Assembly: GCF_026626665.1 (NCBI RefSeq)
Contig: NZ_JAPNKE010000002.1
Location: 5,433,168-5,497,167, forward strand
Direction of reading: 5' to 3'
Length of the DNA stretch: 64,000 bases
DNA from: Nannocystis pusilla
GTDB taxonomy: Bacteria; Myxococcota_A; Polyangia; Nannocystales; Nannocystaceae
Position numbers and translations under genes: made by a program. The notes beneath the pieces are model-generated. The model saw only the letters and a list, made by a program, of their open reading frames with translations. It was not told where the DNA came from and made no database searches. Positions 18,655 through 28,268 of this stretch are shown here, one piece after another; within the stretch, counting starts at the first letter, position 1, and each line of letters opens with the position of its first letter.

Positions 18655-19107
18655 TCAGAGGTCGAGCCGCTCCGCGGCTTCGCCGAGCGAGCGCGCGCCG
18701 CCGTCTTTCCGCGGAGTTGGCGGAACGCGAGACTCTCTCCGGACTGATTTCGCCCACCGCTCCCCCTGCTCGGACTCCTGCGCACGGAGCGTGACGGTTG
18801 GCCGGGCTTCCGCGATGTCCGGCGCGCAACGCAGGCGTGCCCGCTTGCGCACGCGCCTCTCGACCAATCCCATCGTCAAACAGAAGATCAAGAGACTTGG
18901 CACGAGCGATACCCACGTATCAAGCCCGGCCCACATCCTGAGCGCGTCGCAAACGAGGAAGGCGGGGACGGCAAAGAGCAACACGAAGGGCAGGAGCAGG
19001 CGCTGGGCGTCCCAATTGTTCCAAAACCAGATCGTCGGCAAAAGTCCCAGCCTCTGAGGCCGATCGAGCAGCGAGCGGCGAGCAGGTATCGTGGATGCGT
19101 TCTCCAT
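18655..19107 (-). CDS. module protein B3, solitary membrane paralogue
   Basis: A 150-residue paralogue of B1/B2: the N-terminal signature RPQRLGLLPTIWFWNNW, then two hydrophobic helices (about 40-62, LLLPFVLLFAVPAFLVCDAL, and 68-90, WVSLVPSLLIFCLTMGLVE) and the ERRVRKRARLR turn. It lacks the third C-terminal hydrophobic segment, ending instead in a charged tail. No A-type gene adjoins it in any frame, so it is an orphan. If B protects against A, a solitary copy would fit an orphan immunity gene; that is inference. The frame is intact. Confidence 0.7.
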   Translation of the reverse strand: MENASTIPARRSLLDRPQRLGLLPTIWFWNNWDAQRLLLPFVLLFAVPAFLVCDALRMWAGLDTWVSLVPSLLIFCLTMGLVERRVRKRARLRCAPDIAEARPTVTLRAQESEQGERWAKSVRRESRVPPTPRKDGGARSLGEAAERLDL

Positions 19108-19405
19108 ACCCTCTTCTCCTGACCAGCGGAGCCCGCGGCCCAGGCTTCGGGCTCGCCTGCGACCGGTCTCGCTCACGCCGTACGCTCGTTCGGTCCGAGA
19201 CGCACACGATGGATGGAACATGTCGCGCCGCGATGCGACCTCGGGGGCACCTCGATCGCCCCGAGCTTCCGCGACGCGGTCAGGCTCCACCACCTCGTCG
19301 ACACCCTCCCCGAGGCCTCGGCGAACCGTCAGCGCGGGCTGCGGCTGTGAGGCGGCCATTTTCGAGGATGGACCGGCCGGGCGCGCCCGGTCTATCCTCG
19401 CGGCG

Positions 19406-20119
19406 ATGACCCCCTTCGCCGGCGAGCTCCTCGGCACCGCGATCCTCATCGTCCTGGGCGACGGCGTGGTCGCCAACGTCGCGCTGACGAAGACGTACGG
19501 CCACGGCGGCGGCCTCGTCGCCATCACCGCCGGGTGGGCCGCGGCGGTGTTCGTGGCCGTCTACGCGGCCGCCTCGGCCAGCGGCGCGCACCTCAACCCG
19601 GCCGTCACCCTGGCGCTGGCGCTGCGCGGCAAGTTCGCGTGGGAGGCTGTCCCTTCGTACATGTGCGCTCAATTGCTCGGGGCCTTTGTCGGCGCGGTGA
19701 GCGTGTGGCTGGCCTACCGCCGCCAGTTCGACGCGACCGCCGACCCGGCCGCCGTGCGCGGGGTGTTCTGCACCGCCCCGGCGATCCGCGACCTCGGCCA
19801 CAACTTTCTGACCGAGGCGATCGCCACCTTCGTGTTCGTGCTCGGGGTGCTGCAGATCGCCGCGCCGACGCACGGGCTCGGGGCCCTCGACGCGCTGCCG
19901 GTCGCCCTGCTGGTGCTGGCGATCGGCCTGTCGCTCGGCGGGCCGACCGGCTACGCGATAAACCCTGCGCGCGACCTCGGGCCGCGGCTGGCCCACGCCG
20001 TCCTGCCGCTGCGCCACAAGGGCGACAGCGACTGGGGCTACGCGTGGGTGCCGATCGCGGGACCGCTGGTCGGCGCCGGCGCAGCCGCGCTGCTGCACGG
20101 GGCCGTGATCGCGGGGTGA
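19406..20119 (+). CDS. glpF: aquaglyceroporin / glycerol uptake facilitator (MIP family)
   Basis: A 237-residue inner-membrane channel of the MIP family with six membrane helices. The two pore motifs are NPAVT at residues 64-68 and NPARD at 186-190; Asp after the second NPAR is typical of glycerol facilitators rather than water-selective aquaporins. ATG 19406 starts MTPFAGELLGTAIL at the usual distance from the first helix; upstream frame extensions are non-coding in character. No glpK or glpD nearby, so it stands alone. Followed by a strong hairpin. Confidence 0.9.
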   Translation: MTPFAGELLGTAILIVLGDGVVANVALTKTYGHGGGLVAITAGWAAAVFVAVYAAASASGAHLNPAVTLALALRGKFAWEAVPSYMCAQLLGAFVGAVSVWLAYRRQFDATADPAAVRGVFCTAPAIRDLGHNFLTEAIATFVFVLGVLQIAAPTHGLGALDALPVALLVLAIGLSLGGPTGYAINPARDLGPRLAHAVLPLRHKGDSDWGYAWVPIAGPLVGAGAAALLHGAVIAG

Positions 20120-20124
20120 CACCT

Positions 20125-20163
20125 CGCGCCCGCGTCGCCTCGGGCTTCGGCGACGCGGGCGCG
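20125..20163. terminator. 15-bp stem hairpin between convergent genes
   Basis: Arms 20125-20139 and 20149-20163 are perfectly complementary with a 9-base loop, 5 bp after the facilitator stop and just before the end of the convergent gene at 20169. No T-tract. Confidence 0.7.
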
Positions 20164-20168
20164 CGGCA

Positions 20169-20651
20169 TCACTTCGCGGCGTGGATGGGCGAGCCGTCGC
20201 GCTGCCGCGACGACCCGTGGTCGGCGACGCTCGTGTCGAACACGGGATCGTCGCCGGAGCGGACCCCGTCGATCGTGGCCGTGAGCCAGGCCAGGACCTC
20301 GGAGTGCGAATAGGCAGTAGGACGCTCGTACGGGTAGGACCCGGCGCGCATGCCTTCGCGGAGCACGGAGCGCCGGTCGAGGTCTTCCAGCTCGAACGCG
20401 GCGGGGCCGTCCGTCGCGGCGGTGCGGCCCGCGTCTGCGGCCCTGGCCTCGAATGCAAGGACCCGGGCCCCCGCGCCGCTGGCGGGTCGACCCTGGCGAT
20501 CCAGGGCTACGCCAGCGAGCGCGTGCTTCGTCTCGATAGGGGGAGTGTGAATAGAGCGAGTGCTCGCCTCGGCGTCGGAGATAGCGGCGACGGAGAGGTC
20601 GACAAATAGCGGGGGCCAGTGCATCCGCGGGCCGATAGAGATACTGCGCAT
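20169..20651 (-). CDS. hypothetical protein, 160 aa
   Basis: A 160-residue frame with GAGG upstream of ATG 20651. The segment ALAGVALDRQGRPASGAGARVLAFEA resembles the strands of a carboxypeptidase-regulatory-like (Ig-fold) domain; TATIDGVRSGDDPVFDTSVAD follows near the C-terminus. There is no clear signal peptide. Position between a terminator and the end of a long membrane-protein gene, plus protein-like composition, support a gene, but I recognise no family and codon use is only moderately typical. Confidence 0.45.
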   Translation of the reverse strand: MRSISIGPRMHWPPLFVDLSVAAISDAEASTRSIHTPPIETKHALAGVALDRQGRPASGAGARVLAFEARAADAGRTAATDGPAAFELEDLDRRSVLREGMRAGSYPYERPTAYSHSEVLAWLTATIDGVRSGDDPVFDTSVADHGSSRQRDGSPIHAAK

Positions 20652-20773
20652 GACGGGCCTCGGTTACGCCAAGGATGAACAGACTCGGACGGACCGCCAC
20701 CGCCCCCGCCCTACCTGTGTGATACCGGCCGCCCCCTGGCGGCAGGCATCGGCCCCCCGTCCACACTGGGGCG

Positions 20774-22711
20774 TCAAGGACCCTGTTCGACCACGAATTC
20801 GGCCGGCAACGTCGGCGCGCCGACGACCCGGATGAACCCGGCTTCGTCGCCCTCGACCGGCTCGCGCTCGACGCGGCAATCGACGTTCGGAACGCCGCTC
20901 CGGCAGCGCAGCTCGGCCAGCCAGTGGAATCGCAGCACCAGCGCCTCGGTCCCCGGCGCGGGCTTCGCAGCCGAGACGGCGAGCCGGCCGAGCCCCGCCT
21001 TCACCTCGGCGCTGCCGCCCACGACGTAGCCCGTCGGCCGGCGCACGCGGTAGGCGCGATAGCGTCCGCCGACGATCCCGCGCGGCTCCAGCAGGTCGAG
21101 CCGGCGCTCGATGGCCGGGATGTGCGGCACCGACATCAGCACGTAGGCGACGTTGAAGGTCTGCAGGTAGCGCTCGAGGCCCTCGCCATAGCGCTCGTCG
21201 CTGTCGGTCCAGTGGAACAGGTTGGCCTGCTCGTGGATCGTGCGCCGATCGGGGAATCCGCCGAGGATCGGGCGGTCCGTGGCCCAGCGCAGGTACTCGC
21301 CGAGGGCCCAGTAATGCACGAGGACGCGGCCGTCGTCGGGCTGGGCCGCGACCCACGCGGCGACCTCCTGGAAGTCGTCGCTGATCGGCCGCAGCTTCAT
21401 GCTCGGGAAGAACTGCTCCTCGAGCACGGCGCTCTGCAAGAACCCCATCGGCGACACGTCGACGCCGGGCAAGAAGGTGGCGAGCTGGGCGTAGACCCGC
21501 GGGGCCAGCAGCACGAGCAGGCCGATCGCCAGGCCGCGCAGACTCGCGGGTACTTGCGACCATGTCTTTCGGGTCAGGTTGTCGGCCAGCCACGGACCGG
21601 CCAGCACCGCCGCCCAGCAGGCCATCGGCGCCGCGAACCGGTACGGCTCGGTGGCCGGCACCAGCGGCAGCAAGGCGCCCACGTAGCTGAGCCCGAACAG
21701 CCACACGAGGGTGCCGCCGGCGTAGCGCAGGGCCGGCGCCCGCGCGCGGCGCCAGGCGACCAGGGTGCCGATCGCCGCCAGCACCGCGACGGTGCGGACC
21801 AGAGTGCGCTGGCGGACGAACCCGGTGGTGAGCGGGTCGACGAACACCTCGAGCAGGTCGTAGAAGAAGAAGTCGGGCGTGGCCTGGCCGAGCTTGTGCG
21901 ACGGCGCCATCAGCTCCATGTGCGTGAGCGCGGGCCACAGCCAGTAAGCATTGGTGGCGACGGTCAGCGCGGCGAGGGCCCACACGCGGGCGTGGTCGAC
22001 GAGCTCGAGCACGCGGGCGCGCGCGAGGTAGAGCCCGATCATCGGCCCCGCCAGCGCGGCGAAGCTCCACACGTGGGTCAGCAGCGCCAGCGGGAGCAGC
22101 ACCAGCAGGGCAGCCCAGCCGCCGCGCACCGGCGCGCCGGCGAGCTGCCGCCAGAACAGCGCCAGGACGAGCACGCACAGGTGCGAGACGGTGGCGAACG
22201 AGATCATGCCGCCGCCCCAGAAGAAGCGGATCAGCGACTCGAAGTGCCACAGCAGCACGCCGAGGCCGAAGCTCCACGCCTGCGCCTTGGCCGACACGCC
22301 GAGCAGCCGCGCCGCCAGCCACAGCGAGATCGGCATGGCGATCGCCGAGACCAGCGTGAACAGGTTGAACGCGGTCGCCAGCGGCACGCCGAGCCGGTGC
22401 AGCACGGTGCAGAACAGGAAGTGGGCCTTGTTGTCGACGTCGAAGAACAGGCCGGCGGGATAACCGGCCAGCATCATCGGGTCGTAGACCCACAGCCGAC
22501 CCTCGGCCAGCGCCCGCGTGAGCGTGTGCGTGTGCTGGAAGTGGGTCTGGTAGTCGGGCCCGCCGAACGGCTTGGCGCCGAACACCACCCGCAGCGGGAT
22601 CGAGTTCAGGACCAGGGCGGCGTGGATCGCCGCGAAGCCGACGAACATGCCCCCGTGGCCGCGCAGCCAGGCCCAGCGCGTGCTCCCGGCCGCTGCGGAG
22701 GGGTCGGTCAT
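20774..22711 (-). CDS. polytopic membrane protein, YfhO / GT-C-like
   Basis: A 645-residue integral membrane protein with about 11-12 hydrophobic helices in the first 480 residues and a soluble C-terminal domain of about 170 residues. The first periplasmic loop carries GGPDYQTHFQHTHTL and later AGYPAGLFFDVDNKAH, the acidic loop pattern of GT-C glycosyltransferases and YfhO-like proteins that use polyprenyl-phosphate sugars; a glycosyl-transfer role in envelope or exopolysaccharide synthesis is inferred. ATG 22711 is the only sensible start. The frame is intact. No neighbour suggests a pathway. Confidence 0.78.
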   Translation of the reverse strand: MTDPSAAAGSTRWAWLRGHGGMFVGFAAIHAALVLNSIPLRVVFGAKPFGGPDYQTHFQHTHTLTRALAEGRLWVYDPMMLAGYPAGLFFDVDNKAHFLFCTVLHRLGVPLATAFNLFTLVSAIAMPISLWLAARLLGVSAKAQAWSFGLGVLLWHFESLIRFFWGGGMISFATVSHLCVLVLALFWRQLAGAPVRGGWAALLVLLPLALLTHVWSFAALAGPMIGLYLARARVLELVDHARVWALAALTVATNAYWLWPALTHMELMAPSHKLGQATPDFFFYDLLEVFVDPLTTGFVRQRTLVRTVAVLAAIGTLVAWRRARAPALRYAGGTLVWLFGLSYVGALLPLVPATEPYRFAAPMACWAAVLAGPWLADNLTRKTWSQVPASLRGLAIGLLVLLAPRVYAQLATFLPGVDVSPMGFLQSAVLEEQFFPSMKLRPISDDFQEVAAWVAAQPDDGRVLVHYWALGEYLRWATDRPILGGFPDRRTIHEQANLFHWTDSDERYGEGLERYLQTFNVAYVLMSVPHIPAIERRLDLLEPRGIVGGRYRAYRVRRPTGYVVGGSAEVKAGLGRLAVSAAKPAPGTEALVLRFHWLAELRCRSGVPNVDCRVEREPVEGDEAGFIRVVGAPTLPAEFVVEQGP

Positions 22712-23356
22712 CGGCCGCGCGACGATACGCCGGGCCCGGCCGCGGCGTCAAAGGTGCCCGCCGGGCGCGGCCGCCGCGAGGAAGGCCACGACGCCGCGGA
22801 CGGACCGATTCGCGCGCGACGCGCGGGGCCGGGTGGCCACGGCGAGGCGTCGCATCGACCTGGCCCGAGAGACATCCACGCAGGCGGTCGCCGAGCAGGT
22901 CCCGTGATTGGCCGCGGCGCTGCCGTCATTCGCCGATGGCCGGTCGTCGTACCTGTGAAGCAGACAGCGCCCGAATCTGGATGTCCAAAGGACAGGTTCG
23001 ACCGCTTCGCGCGGTCGAGTCTGCTATCGTCGTCCAGAGCTTGGACTCGCCGAACCTCCCCGCTCCTCTGTCGACCTGGACCCTCCGGCTCGCGGCGCCG
23101 CGAGACGTGGTCCTCACAGCGGTGAGCGCGGTCAAAGGCGATGACGTCCGACTGGTGCGGCGCGACGACCCGCGCCTCGTGTTCACCCGCGGCGGCCGCG
23201 AGCCGGCGCCGCGCGTGACGGTCGAAGTCCGGGAGCGAGGACAGCCAAACGCGCCTCGCCGCTCGGCCCACGACCTGCCCCCGAGGACAGCAGATTTGCG
23301 CGTCGCCGCAAGGCCCGTGACCTGACCCCGAGGACAGGATCGGTGGTCGTCCGCGC
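22712..23356. other. 645-bp gap with three palindromes
   Basis: Contains TGTCC-type palindromes at 22982-22994, 23275-23290 and 23321-23338, plus a GACCG hairpin near 22998-23018. A plus-strand frame (22936-23325) runs through all of them and is not accepted as a gene. Otherwise nothing recognisable. Confidence 0.55.
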
Positions 23357-23845
23357 CTACGGCAGCAGCCAGCCGAGTCGCTTGCGGTTCGTCAGCAGCG
23401 CATCTTGAAAGTCCTCGGCGGTCTGCGGGCGGCGCAGCGCGAGGACATCGCCCGGGAGGAACTCGTACGGCATCGCCACCTCCAGCCGGTCGGTCGCCGC
23501 GGCGGGGCCCCTGTCCGCGATCGCCTCGTCGATCCGCGCGAACGCGAAGTCGAGCGCGGCGGCCAAACCCTCGAAGTAGGCGAGCACGCGCGGATCGTCG
23601 AGGTGCGCGGCGGCGACGATCGTGACCTGCTGCTCCTTGATGTCGCGCATCGTTCGCTGCTCGCCCTGCACGTCCCAGACGACGAGCCGGACCGTCGCCT
23701 CCAGGCGGCCGTCCTCCGTCACCTTGCACCCGCCCCAGGTCTCGCCGGCGGAGTCGACGCTCTCGTCGGTGAGCTCGAGCGAGAAATGCGGGGAGGAGAT
23801 CGGGAAGAGCTGGCTGAACGCTTCCACAAGCGACATCGCGCGCAT
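23357..23845 (-). CDS. hypothetical protein, 162 aa
   Basis: A 162-residue soluble protein starting 6 bp after the stop of the upstream SMP-30 lipoprotein, so probably cotranscribed. The N-terminal half is strand-rich (FSLELTDESVDSAGETWGG, then GRLEATVRLVVWDVQGEQR), followed by helices (LAYFEGLAAALDFAFARIDEAIAD) and a GDVLALRRPQTAEDFQ turn. No signal peptide, no family recognised. An alternative in-frame ATG lies at 23836. Nothing in the context explains the role. Confidence 0.65.
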   Translation of the reverse strand: MRAMSLVEAFSQLFPISSPHFSLELTDESVDSAGETWGGCKVTEDGRLEATVRLVVWDVQGEQRTMRDIKEQQVTIVAAAHLDDPRVLAYFEGLAAALDFAFARIDEAIADRGPAAATDRLEVAMPYEFLPGDVLALRRPQTAEDFQDALLTNRKRLGWLLP

Positions 23846-23851
23846 GGTACC

Positions 23852-24997
23852 CTACGCGCCGGCGCCCTGGACCTTGAGGCGGATCCGGTAGACCCGCGCC
23901 TGCGCCGTGATGAACAGCGCCTTGCCGTCGGGGTCGCCGAACTTGCAGTTGGTGACCTGCTCCGGCACCTGGATGGTCCCGAGCAGCTCGCCCGCGGGCG
24001 TGACCACGCGGACGCCCCCGCCGCCGCTGACGAACAGGTCGCCGAACGCGTCGACCGCCATGCCGTCGGGGTTGCCCGGCTGATCGCTCTGCAGGTCGAC
24101 GAACACCTGGCCGCCGACCGCGTTGCCGTCGGCCTGCACGTCGAACACGCGCACGTGCTCGGCGTTGGTGTCGGCGACGTAGAGCAGGCTCTCGTCGGGC
24201 GCCAGGACGATGCCGTTGGGGCGGTCGAAGTCGTCGGCGATGAGGGACAGCTGGCCCTGCGGGTCGATGCGGAACACGCCCTGGAAGTCGAGCTCCTGCT
24301 GGTTGGGCTGGATCCCGTAGGGCGGGTCGGTGAAGTAGATCGTGCCGTCGCTGCGGACCGCGATGTCGTTGGGGCTGTTCAGGCTCTGGCCCTCGAACTC
24401 ACCGGCGAGGGTCTCGGCGTTCTGCTCGCCGATCACGCGGCGGGAGATCCGTCGCCCGCCGTGCTCGGCCGCCAGCAGCCGACCCTCGAGGTCGAACGCG
24501 AGCCCGTTCGAGTTGCCGCTCGGGTTGATGAACGCGCTCGCCTGCTCGCCCTCCGACCAGCGGAAGATCGTGTTGGCCGGGATGTCGCTGTAGAGCAGGT
24601 AGCCATCGGGGCTCCAGATCGGGCCCTCGGTGAACATGTGGCCGTCGGCGATCAGCTCGAGCTCGCCGTCGACGACGTCCTCCAGCGACATCGGCGGATC
24701 GATCGCGCCGGTGGTCGTGCTCGTGGTCGTCGTCGCGTCGGTGGTGGTCGCGTCGGTGCTCGTGCCGGTGGGCGGCGTGCCCGTGGTGGTCGGGTCGCTC
24801 GTGCTCGTCGGCGCGGTCGAGGTCGACGTGTCGGTCGTGCCCGTCTCGGTGCTCGTGCCAGGCTCGGTGCTCGTGCCGGTCTCGGTGGTCGTGCCGGTCG
24901 CGTCGGTGCTCGTCGAGCCGGCGTCGGTGGTGGTCTCGCCGCCGCCGCCGCCGCACGCGAGCGCGAGCGAAAACATGCACGATGAGGCGCGCTTCAT
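23852..24997 (-). CDS. SMP-30/gluconolactonase-like lipoprotein
   Basis: A 381-residue lipoprotein. Signal with lipobox LALAC, then an extreme Thr/Ser/Asp linker to about residue 100. The C-terminal domain is a six-bladed SMP-30/gluconolactonase/LRE-like propeller: FTEGPIWSPDGYLLYSDIP supplies the metal-binding Glu, NSPNDIAVRSDGTIYFTDPPYG the Asn/Asp pair, and NPDGMAVDAFG another metal ligand. It likely hydrolyses a lactone or related ester in the periplasm or on the surface. GGAGG sits 4 bases before ATG 24997 (the first of two adjacent ATGs is too close). Divergent from the nucleotidase gene; the small gene downstream probably shares its transcript. Confidence 0.85.
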   Translation of the reverse strand: MKRASSCMFSLALACGGGGGETTTDAGSTSTDATGTTTETGTSTEPGTSTETGTTDTSTSTAPTSTSDPTTTGTPPTGTSTDATTTDATTTTSTTTGAIDPPMSLEDVVDGELELIADGHMFTEGPIWSPDGYLLYSDIPANTIFRWSEGEQASAFINPSGNSNGLAFDLEGRLLAAEHGGRRISRRVIGEQNAETLAGEFEGQSLNSPNDIAVRSDGTIYFTDPPYGIQPNQQELDFQGVFRIDPQGQLSLIADDFDRPNGIVLAPDESLLYVADTNAEHVRVFDVQADGNAVGGQVFVDLQSDQPGNPDGMAVDAFGDLFVSGGGGVRVVTPAGELLGTIQVPEQVTNCKFGDPDGKALFITAQARVYRIRLKVQGAGA

Positions 24998-25077
24998 CAT
25001 GCCTCCGGGGGTATCACGCCGGCCGCACGAGCACCAGGCGCGTGGCGATCGCGCGACCCTCACGCTACCATCACGAC

Positions 25078-25639
25078 ATGGCGAAGGTCGGGTTGGTCGC
25101 GCTCATCGACATGGACGGCACCCTCTGTGATTACCAGGGCGCGCTCATGCGCGACCTGGAGACCCTTCGGGGGCCCGCCGATCCGCCGCTGGGTGGCGAC
25201 GACGACAGCCCGCCGTGGCTGCGCGCGCGAGACGGTGATCCGCCGTCAACCAGGCTGGTGGCGCTCGCTGCCGCGGCTGCAGCTCGGCTTCGACGTGCTC
25301 GCCGAATTGCAGGCGCTGCGCTTCGAGACCCATGTGCTCACCAAGGGCCCGGTCGGCACCCCGAGCGCGTGGACCGAGAAGCTCGAGTGGTGCCAACAAC
25401 ACCTCCCCGGCGTGCCGGTGACGATCACGATGGACAAGGGCCTCGTGTACGGCAAGGTCCTGGTCGACGACTGGCCGCCCTACGTCGAGCGCTGGCTGGA
25501 ATGGCGCCCGCGCGGCCTGGTCGTCCTGCCGGCCCAGCCGTGGAACGCCGGCTTCTCGCACCCGAACGCGCTCCGCTACGACGGCCACAACCTCAGCGAG
25601 ATCCGCGCGGCGCTGCGCCGGCTCTGCGACCTCGAGTGA
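25078..25639 (+). CDS. HAD-family 5'(3')-deoxyribonucleotidase, frameshifted
   Basis: Begins AKVGLVALIDMDGTLCDYQG, the DxDGT nucleophile motif of HAD hydrolases in the NT5C (5' nucleotidase, deoxy, pyrimidine) group. At about 25225-25240 the frame changes and the rest continues as LGFDVLAELQALRFETHVLTKGP (Thr of motif II, Lys-Gly-Pro) and ITMDKGLVYGKVLVDDWPPY (VDD motif III), ending at 25639. Total about 186 residues, normal for the family. It would remove phosphate from deoxynucleotides in the cytoplasm. Divergent from the SMP-30 lipoprotein across 80 bp. Confidence 0.85.
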
Positions 25640-25653
25640 CTGCGCCCTCTTCA

Positions 25654-25707
25654 CATGCCCGAAAGGGCATGCTCTTCAAGACATTATCCTTTGGACATGT
25701 TTTTTAA
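25654..25707 (+). terminator. palindrome plus T-run after nucleotidase gene
   Basis: A perfect hairpin (CATGCCC/GGGCATG, GAAA loop, 25654-25671) lies 14 bp after the stop. A second element, CCTTTGGACATG followed by TTTTTT (about 25688-25706), gives the only clear T-tract of the terminators here. Confidence 0.65.
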
Positions 25708-25861
25708 GTCATTCTATTGATCGCACGAGCGCGAGGCTCCGTCGCGGTCTTCGCTCGCGCCGATGCTGCTGCCGAGGAGCATCGGCGTGGGCGGGCTCCC
25801 GGGCAGCGCCTCGCGCGAGACGAGCCTCGCGCGAGCGCTCGTCGTCTTCCTGCGCAGCCCT

Positions 25862-26080
25862 CAGGCGCGCCGGAGCTTCGCTGCGCTCGGTGCCTCGTCG
25901 TCCTCCTGCGCGAGCGTCGAGGGGCGCGCTCGAGGTCTCGTCATTCTCCTGTGCGAGCGGTGAGGCGCGGCCGGGCTTCGCTGCGCTCCTGCGCGAATTG
26001 TGAGGCGCGTCCGAGGCTTCGCTGCGCTCCCGTCGTGCTCTCGCGCGAGCTGTGAGGCGCGGCGGGGCTTCGCTGCGCTC
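25862..26080. repeat. degenerate repeats of about 27 bp
   Basis: Four copies of a GAGGCGCG...GCTTCGCTGCGCTC unit at 25862, 25962, 26002 and 26054, separated by related CGCGCGAG-rich sequence. They fill most of the 548-bp gap before the MutS-like gene; I see no gene there. Confidence 0.7.
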
Positions 26081-26187
26081 CCATCGTCCTCACACCGGGC
26101 CCGGGATCACGGCGGCCCGCGGCTGCGCGGCCTGCGGGCGCGCGGGTTCTCGTTGTAATCCGGCGCGGGTGCGGCATCATCCCGCGG

Positions 26188-27988
26188 GTGTCCGACCCGC
26201 GCAGCGAGTACCAGCGCCGGCTCGCCGCGCGGCAGGCGGTGGTCAATCGCGTCGACCGCCAGATTCGACGGATCTCCGACTGGCGGCTCGGCGTCTTCGT
26301 CGTCTTTAATACTCCTCGGCTTCGGCCTGGCCGACCGGCCGGCGGTGCTCGCGGCCTCGTTCGCGCCCCTGTTCGGCTTCTTCGCCCTGGTAGTCCTCCA
26401 CGAGGGCGCGTATCGCCGCCGGGCTCGCGCCGAGCTGGCCGTCGAGCACTACCGGCGGGCGCTCCGGCGCCTCGACGACGAGTGGCGCGACGAGGGCGTG
26501 CAGCACCGCGAGTTCGTGCCCGCCGATCACCCCTACGCCGGCGACCTCGACCTGTTCGGCCCGGCCTCGCTGTTCGCGCTGCTGTGTGCCGCGCGCACCC
26601 GCGGCGGCGAGGCGACCCTGGCGCGCTGGCTGCTGCAGCCGGCCACGGTCGAAGAAGTGGCGGCGCGCCAGGAGGCCGTGCTGGCGCTGCGCGAGCGGCT
26701 CGACCTGCGCGAAGATCTGGCGCTGCTCGGCGGCGACGTGCGGGCCGCGGTCGCGCCCGAGGCGCTGGTCGCGTGGGGCGGCGCGCCGCCGCAGATCGAC
26801 GCCGCGCGGTTCGTGCCGCTGCGCCTGCTCGCCTCGGCGCTCGCGCTCGCGGGCGTGGTCACTGCGGTGCTGGCGTTCGCCGCGGACCTCGGGTTCGTGC
26901 CGCTGCTGATCGTCGCGGTGATCGAGGGCGTGGTGATGCGCGCGCTGCGTCCGCGCACCGCGGCGATCGTCGCGGCGGTCGAGGGCCCGCGGCGCGACCT
27001 CGACGTCATCGCGCAATTGCTGGGCCGCGTCGAGCGCGAGCCGACCGCCGGCAGCCGGAGGTTGGCCGAGCTGGCCGCGGAGCTGCGCACCGGCGAGGTC
27101 GCCGGCTCGACCGCGATCGCCCGCCTGGCGCGCGCGGTCGACTGGCTCGAGGCGCGCAAGAGCGGCCTGTTCGCGCCGATCGCCTTCTTGTTGATGTGGG
27201 AGCTGCACGGCGCATTGACCGTCGAGCGCTGGCGGCAGACCCACGGCCCCTCGATCGCCCGCTGGCTGGCCGCGCTCGGCCAGCTCGAGGCGCTGGCGTC
27301 GCTGGCGACCTACGCCTACGAGCGCCCCGAAGACCCGATGCCGACGATCGTCTCCGGCGGGCCGCAGGTCGCCGGCGAGGCGCTGCGCCACCCGCTGCTC
27401 CGCGCCTGCGTGGCCAACTCCGTCGCGCTCGGCGAGCCGCTGCGGGTGATGATGGTGAGCGGCTCGAACATGTCGGGCAAGAGCACGCTGCTGCGCACGC
27501 TCGGGATCAACGTGGTGCTCGCATTGGCGGGCGCGCCGGTGTCGGCGAAGTCGATGACGCTGAGCCCGCTGCAGATCGGCGCGACCCTGCGGATCGAAGA
27601 CTCGCTTCAAAACGCCCGCTCGCGCTTCTACAGCGAGTTGCGCCGGCTGCTGCAATTGCGCGACCTGGCCCGCGCCGCCGCGCCGCCGCTGCTGTTCCTG
27701 CTCGACGAGATCTTCCACGGCACCAACTCCCACGACCGCAAGATCGGCGCGGAGGCGGTCCTGCGCGCGCTGGTCGAGGAGGGCGCGATCGGCCTGTGCA
27801 CGACGCACGACCTGGCGCTGGCCGAGGCCGTCGCCGACCTCGGCCCCCGCGCCTGCAACGTCCACTTCGCCGACGAGGTGGTCGAGGGCAACCTGGTGTT
27901 CGACTACCGCATGCGCCCGGGCCTGGTCGGCCGCAGCAACGCGATCGCGCTGATGCGCGCGATCGGCCTGCTGCCGGCGAGCGGTTGA
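26188..27988 (+). CDS. membrane-anchored MutS-family ATPase, frameshifted
   Basis: About 600 residues. The N-terminus (GTG 26188) reads SDPRSEYQRRLAARQAV, then a hydrophobic pair of helices interrupted by a frame change at about 26300-26320 (continuing LLGFGLADRPAVLAASFAPL). A second helix pair lies near residues 195-235. The C-terminal MutS domain V has Walker A SGSNMSGKSTLLR, an IEDSLQNARSRFYSEL segment, Walker B LLFLLDEIFHGTNSHDR and the CTTHD histidine. It lacks the mismatch-reading N-terminal domain of MutS1 and the Smr domain of MutS2. It is an ABC-type ATPase at the inner membrane of unknown role. Confidence 0.85.
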
Positions 27989-28268
27989 TCGTCGGCGGAT
28001 GTTCGCGGGGTAGGTGAAGCCATGAGTTCGTGACAGACCGTATTTCGCGCGAGAGGGAGTTGTTCGAGCGATCATTCGCGCGCCGGTCTTCTTCGCGCGC
28101 ACGGAGGGCGCAACGCGCGCTCTCCGGTATCCAGCGTGGCCTCCCCCGCCTTCGATTCGGCGAGCCCCGGGGCCGCTTGTTGCGCCGCGCATGGGAGCGT
28201 ACGATCGTTCTCTTCGTGAGCCCTGCACCACGCGCGCCACGTGTGTCCGTGGCGATAGAGATGTCGAC

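Noticed and set aside
18894..18910. TGGCACG on the plus strand
   Set aside because: No TTGC follows at the right distance and it lies within the B3 coding sequence.
22936..23325. Open frame of 129 codons on the plus strand
   Set aside because: It begins and ends inside three palindromes and has no ribosome site, signal peptide or even composition.
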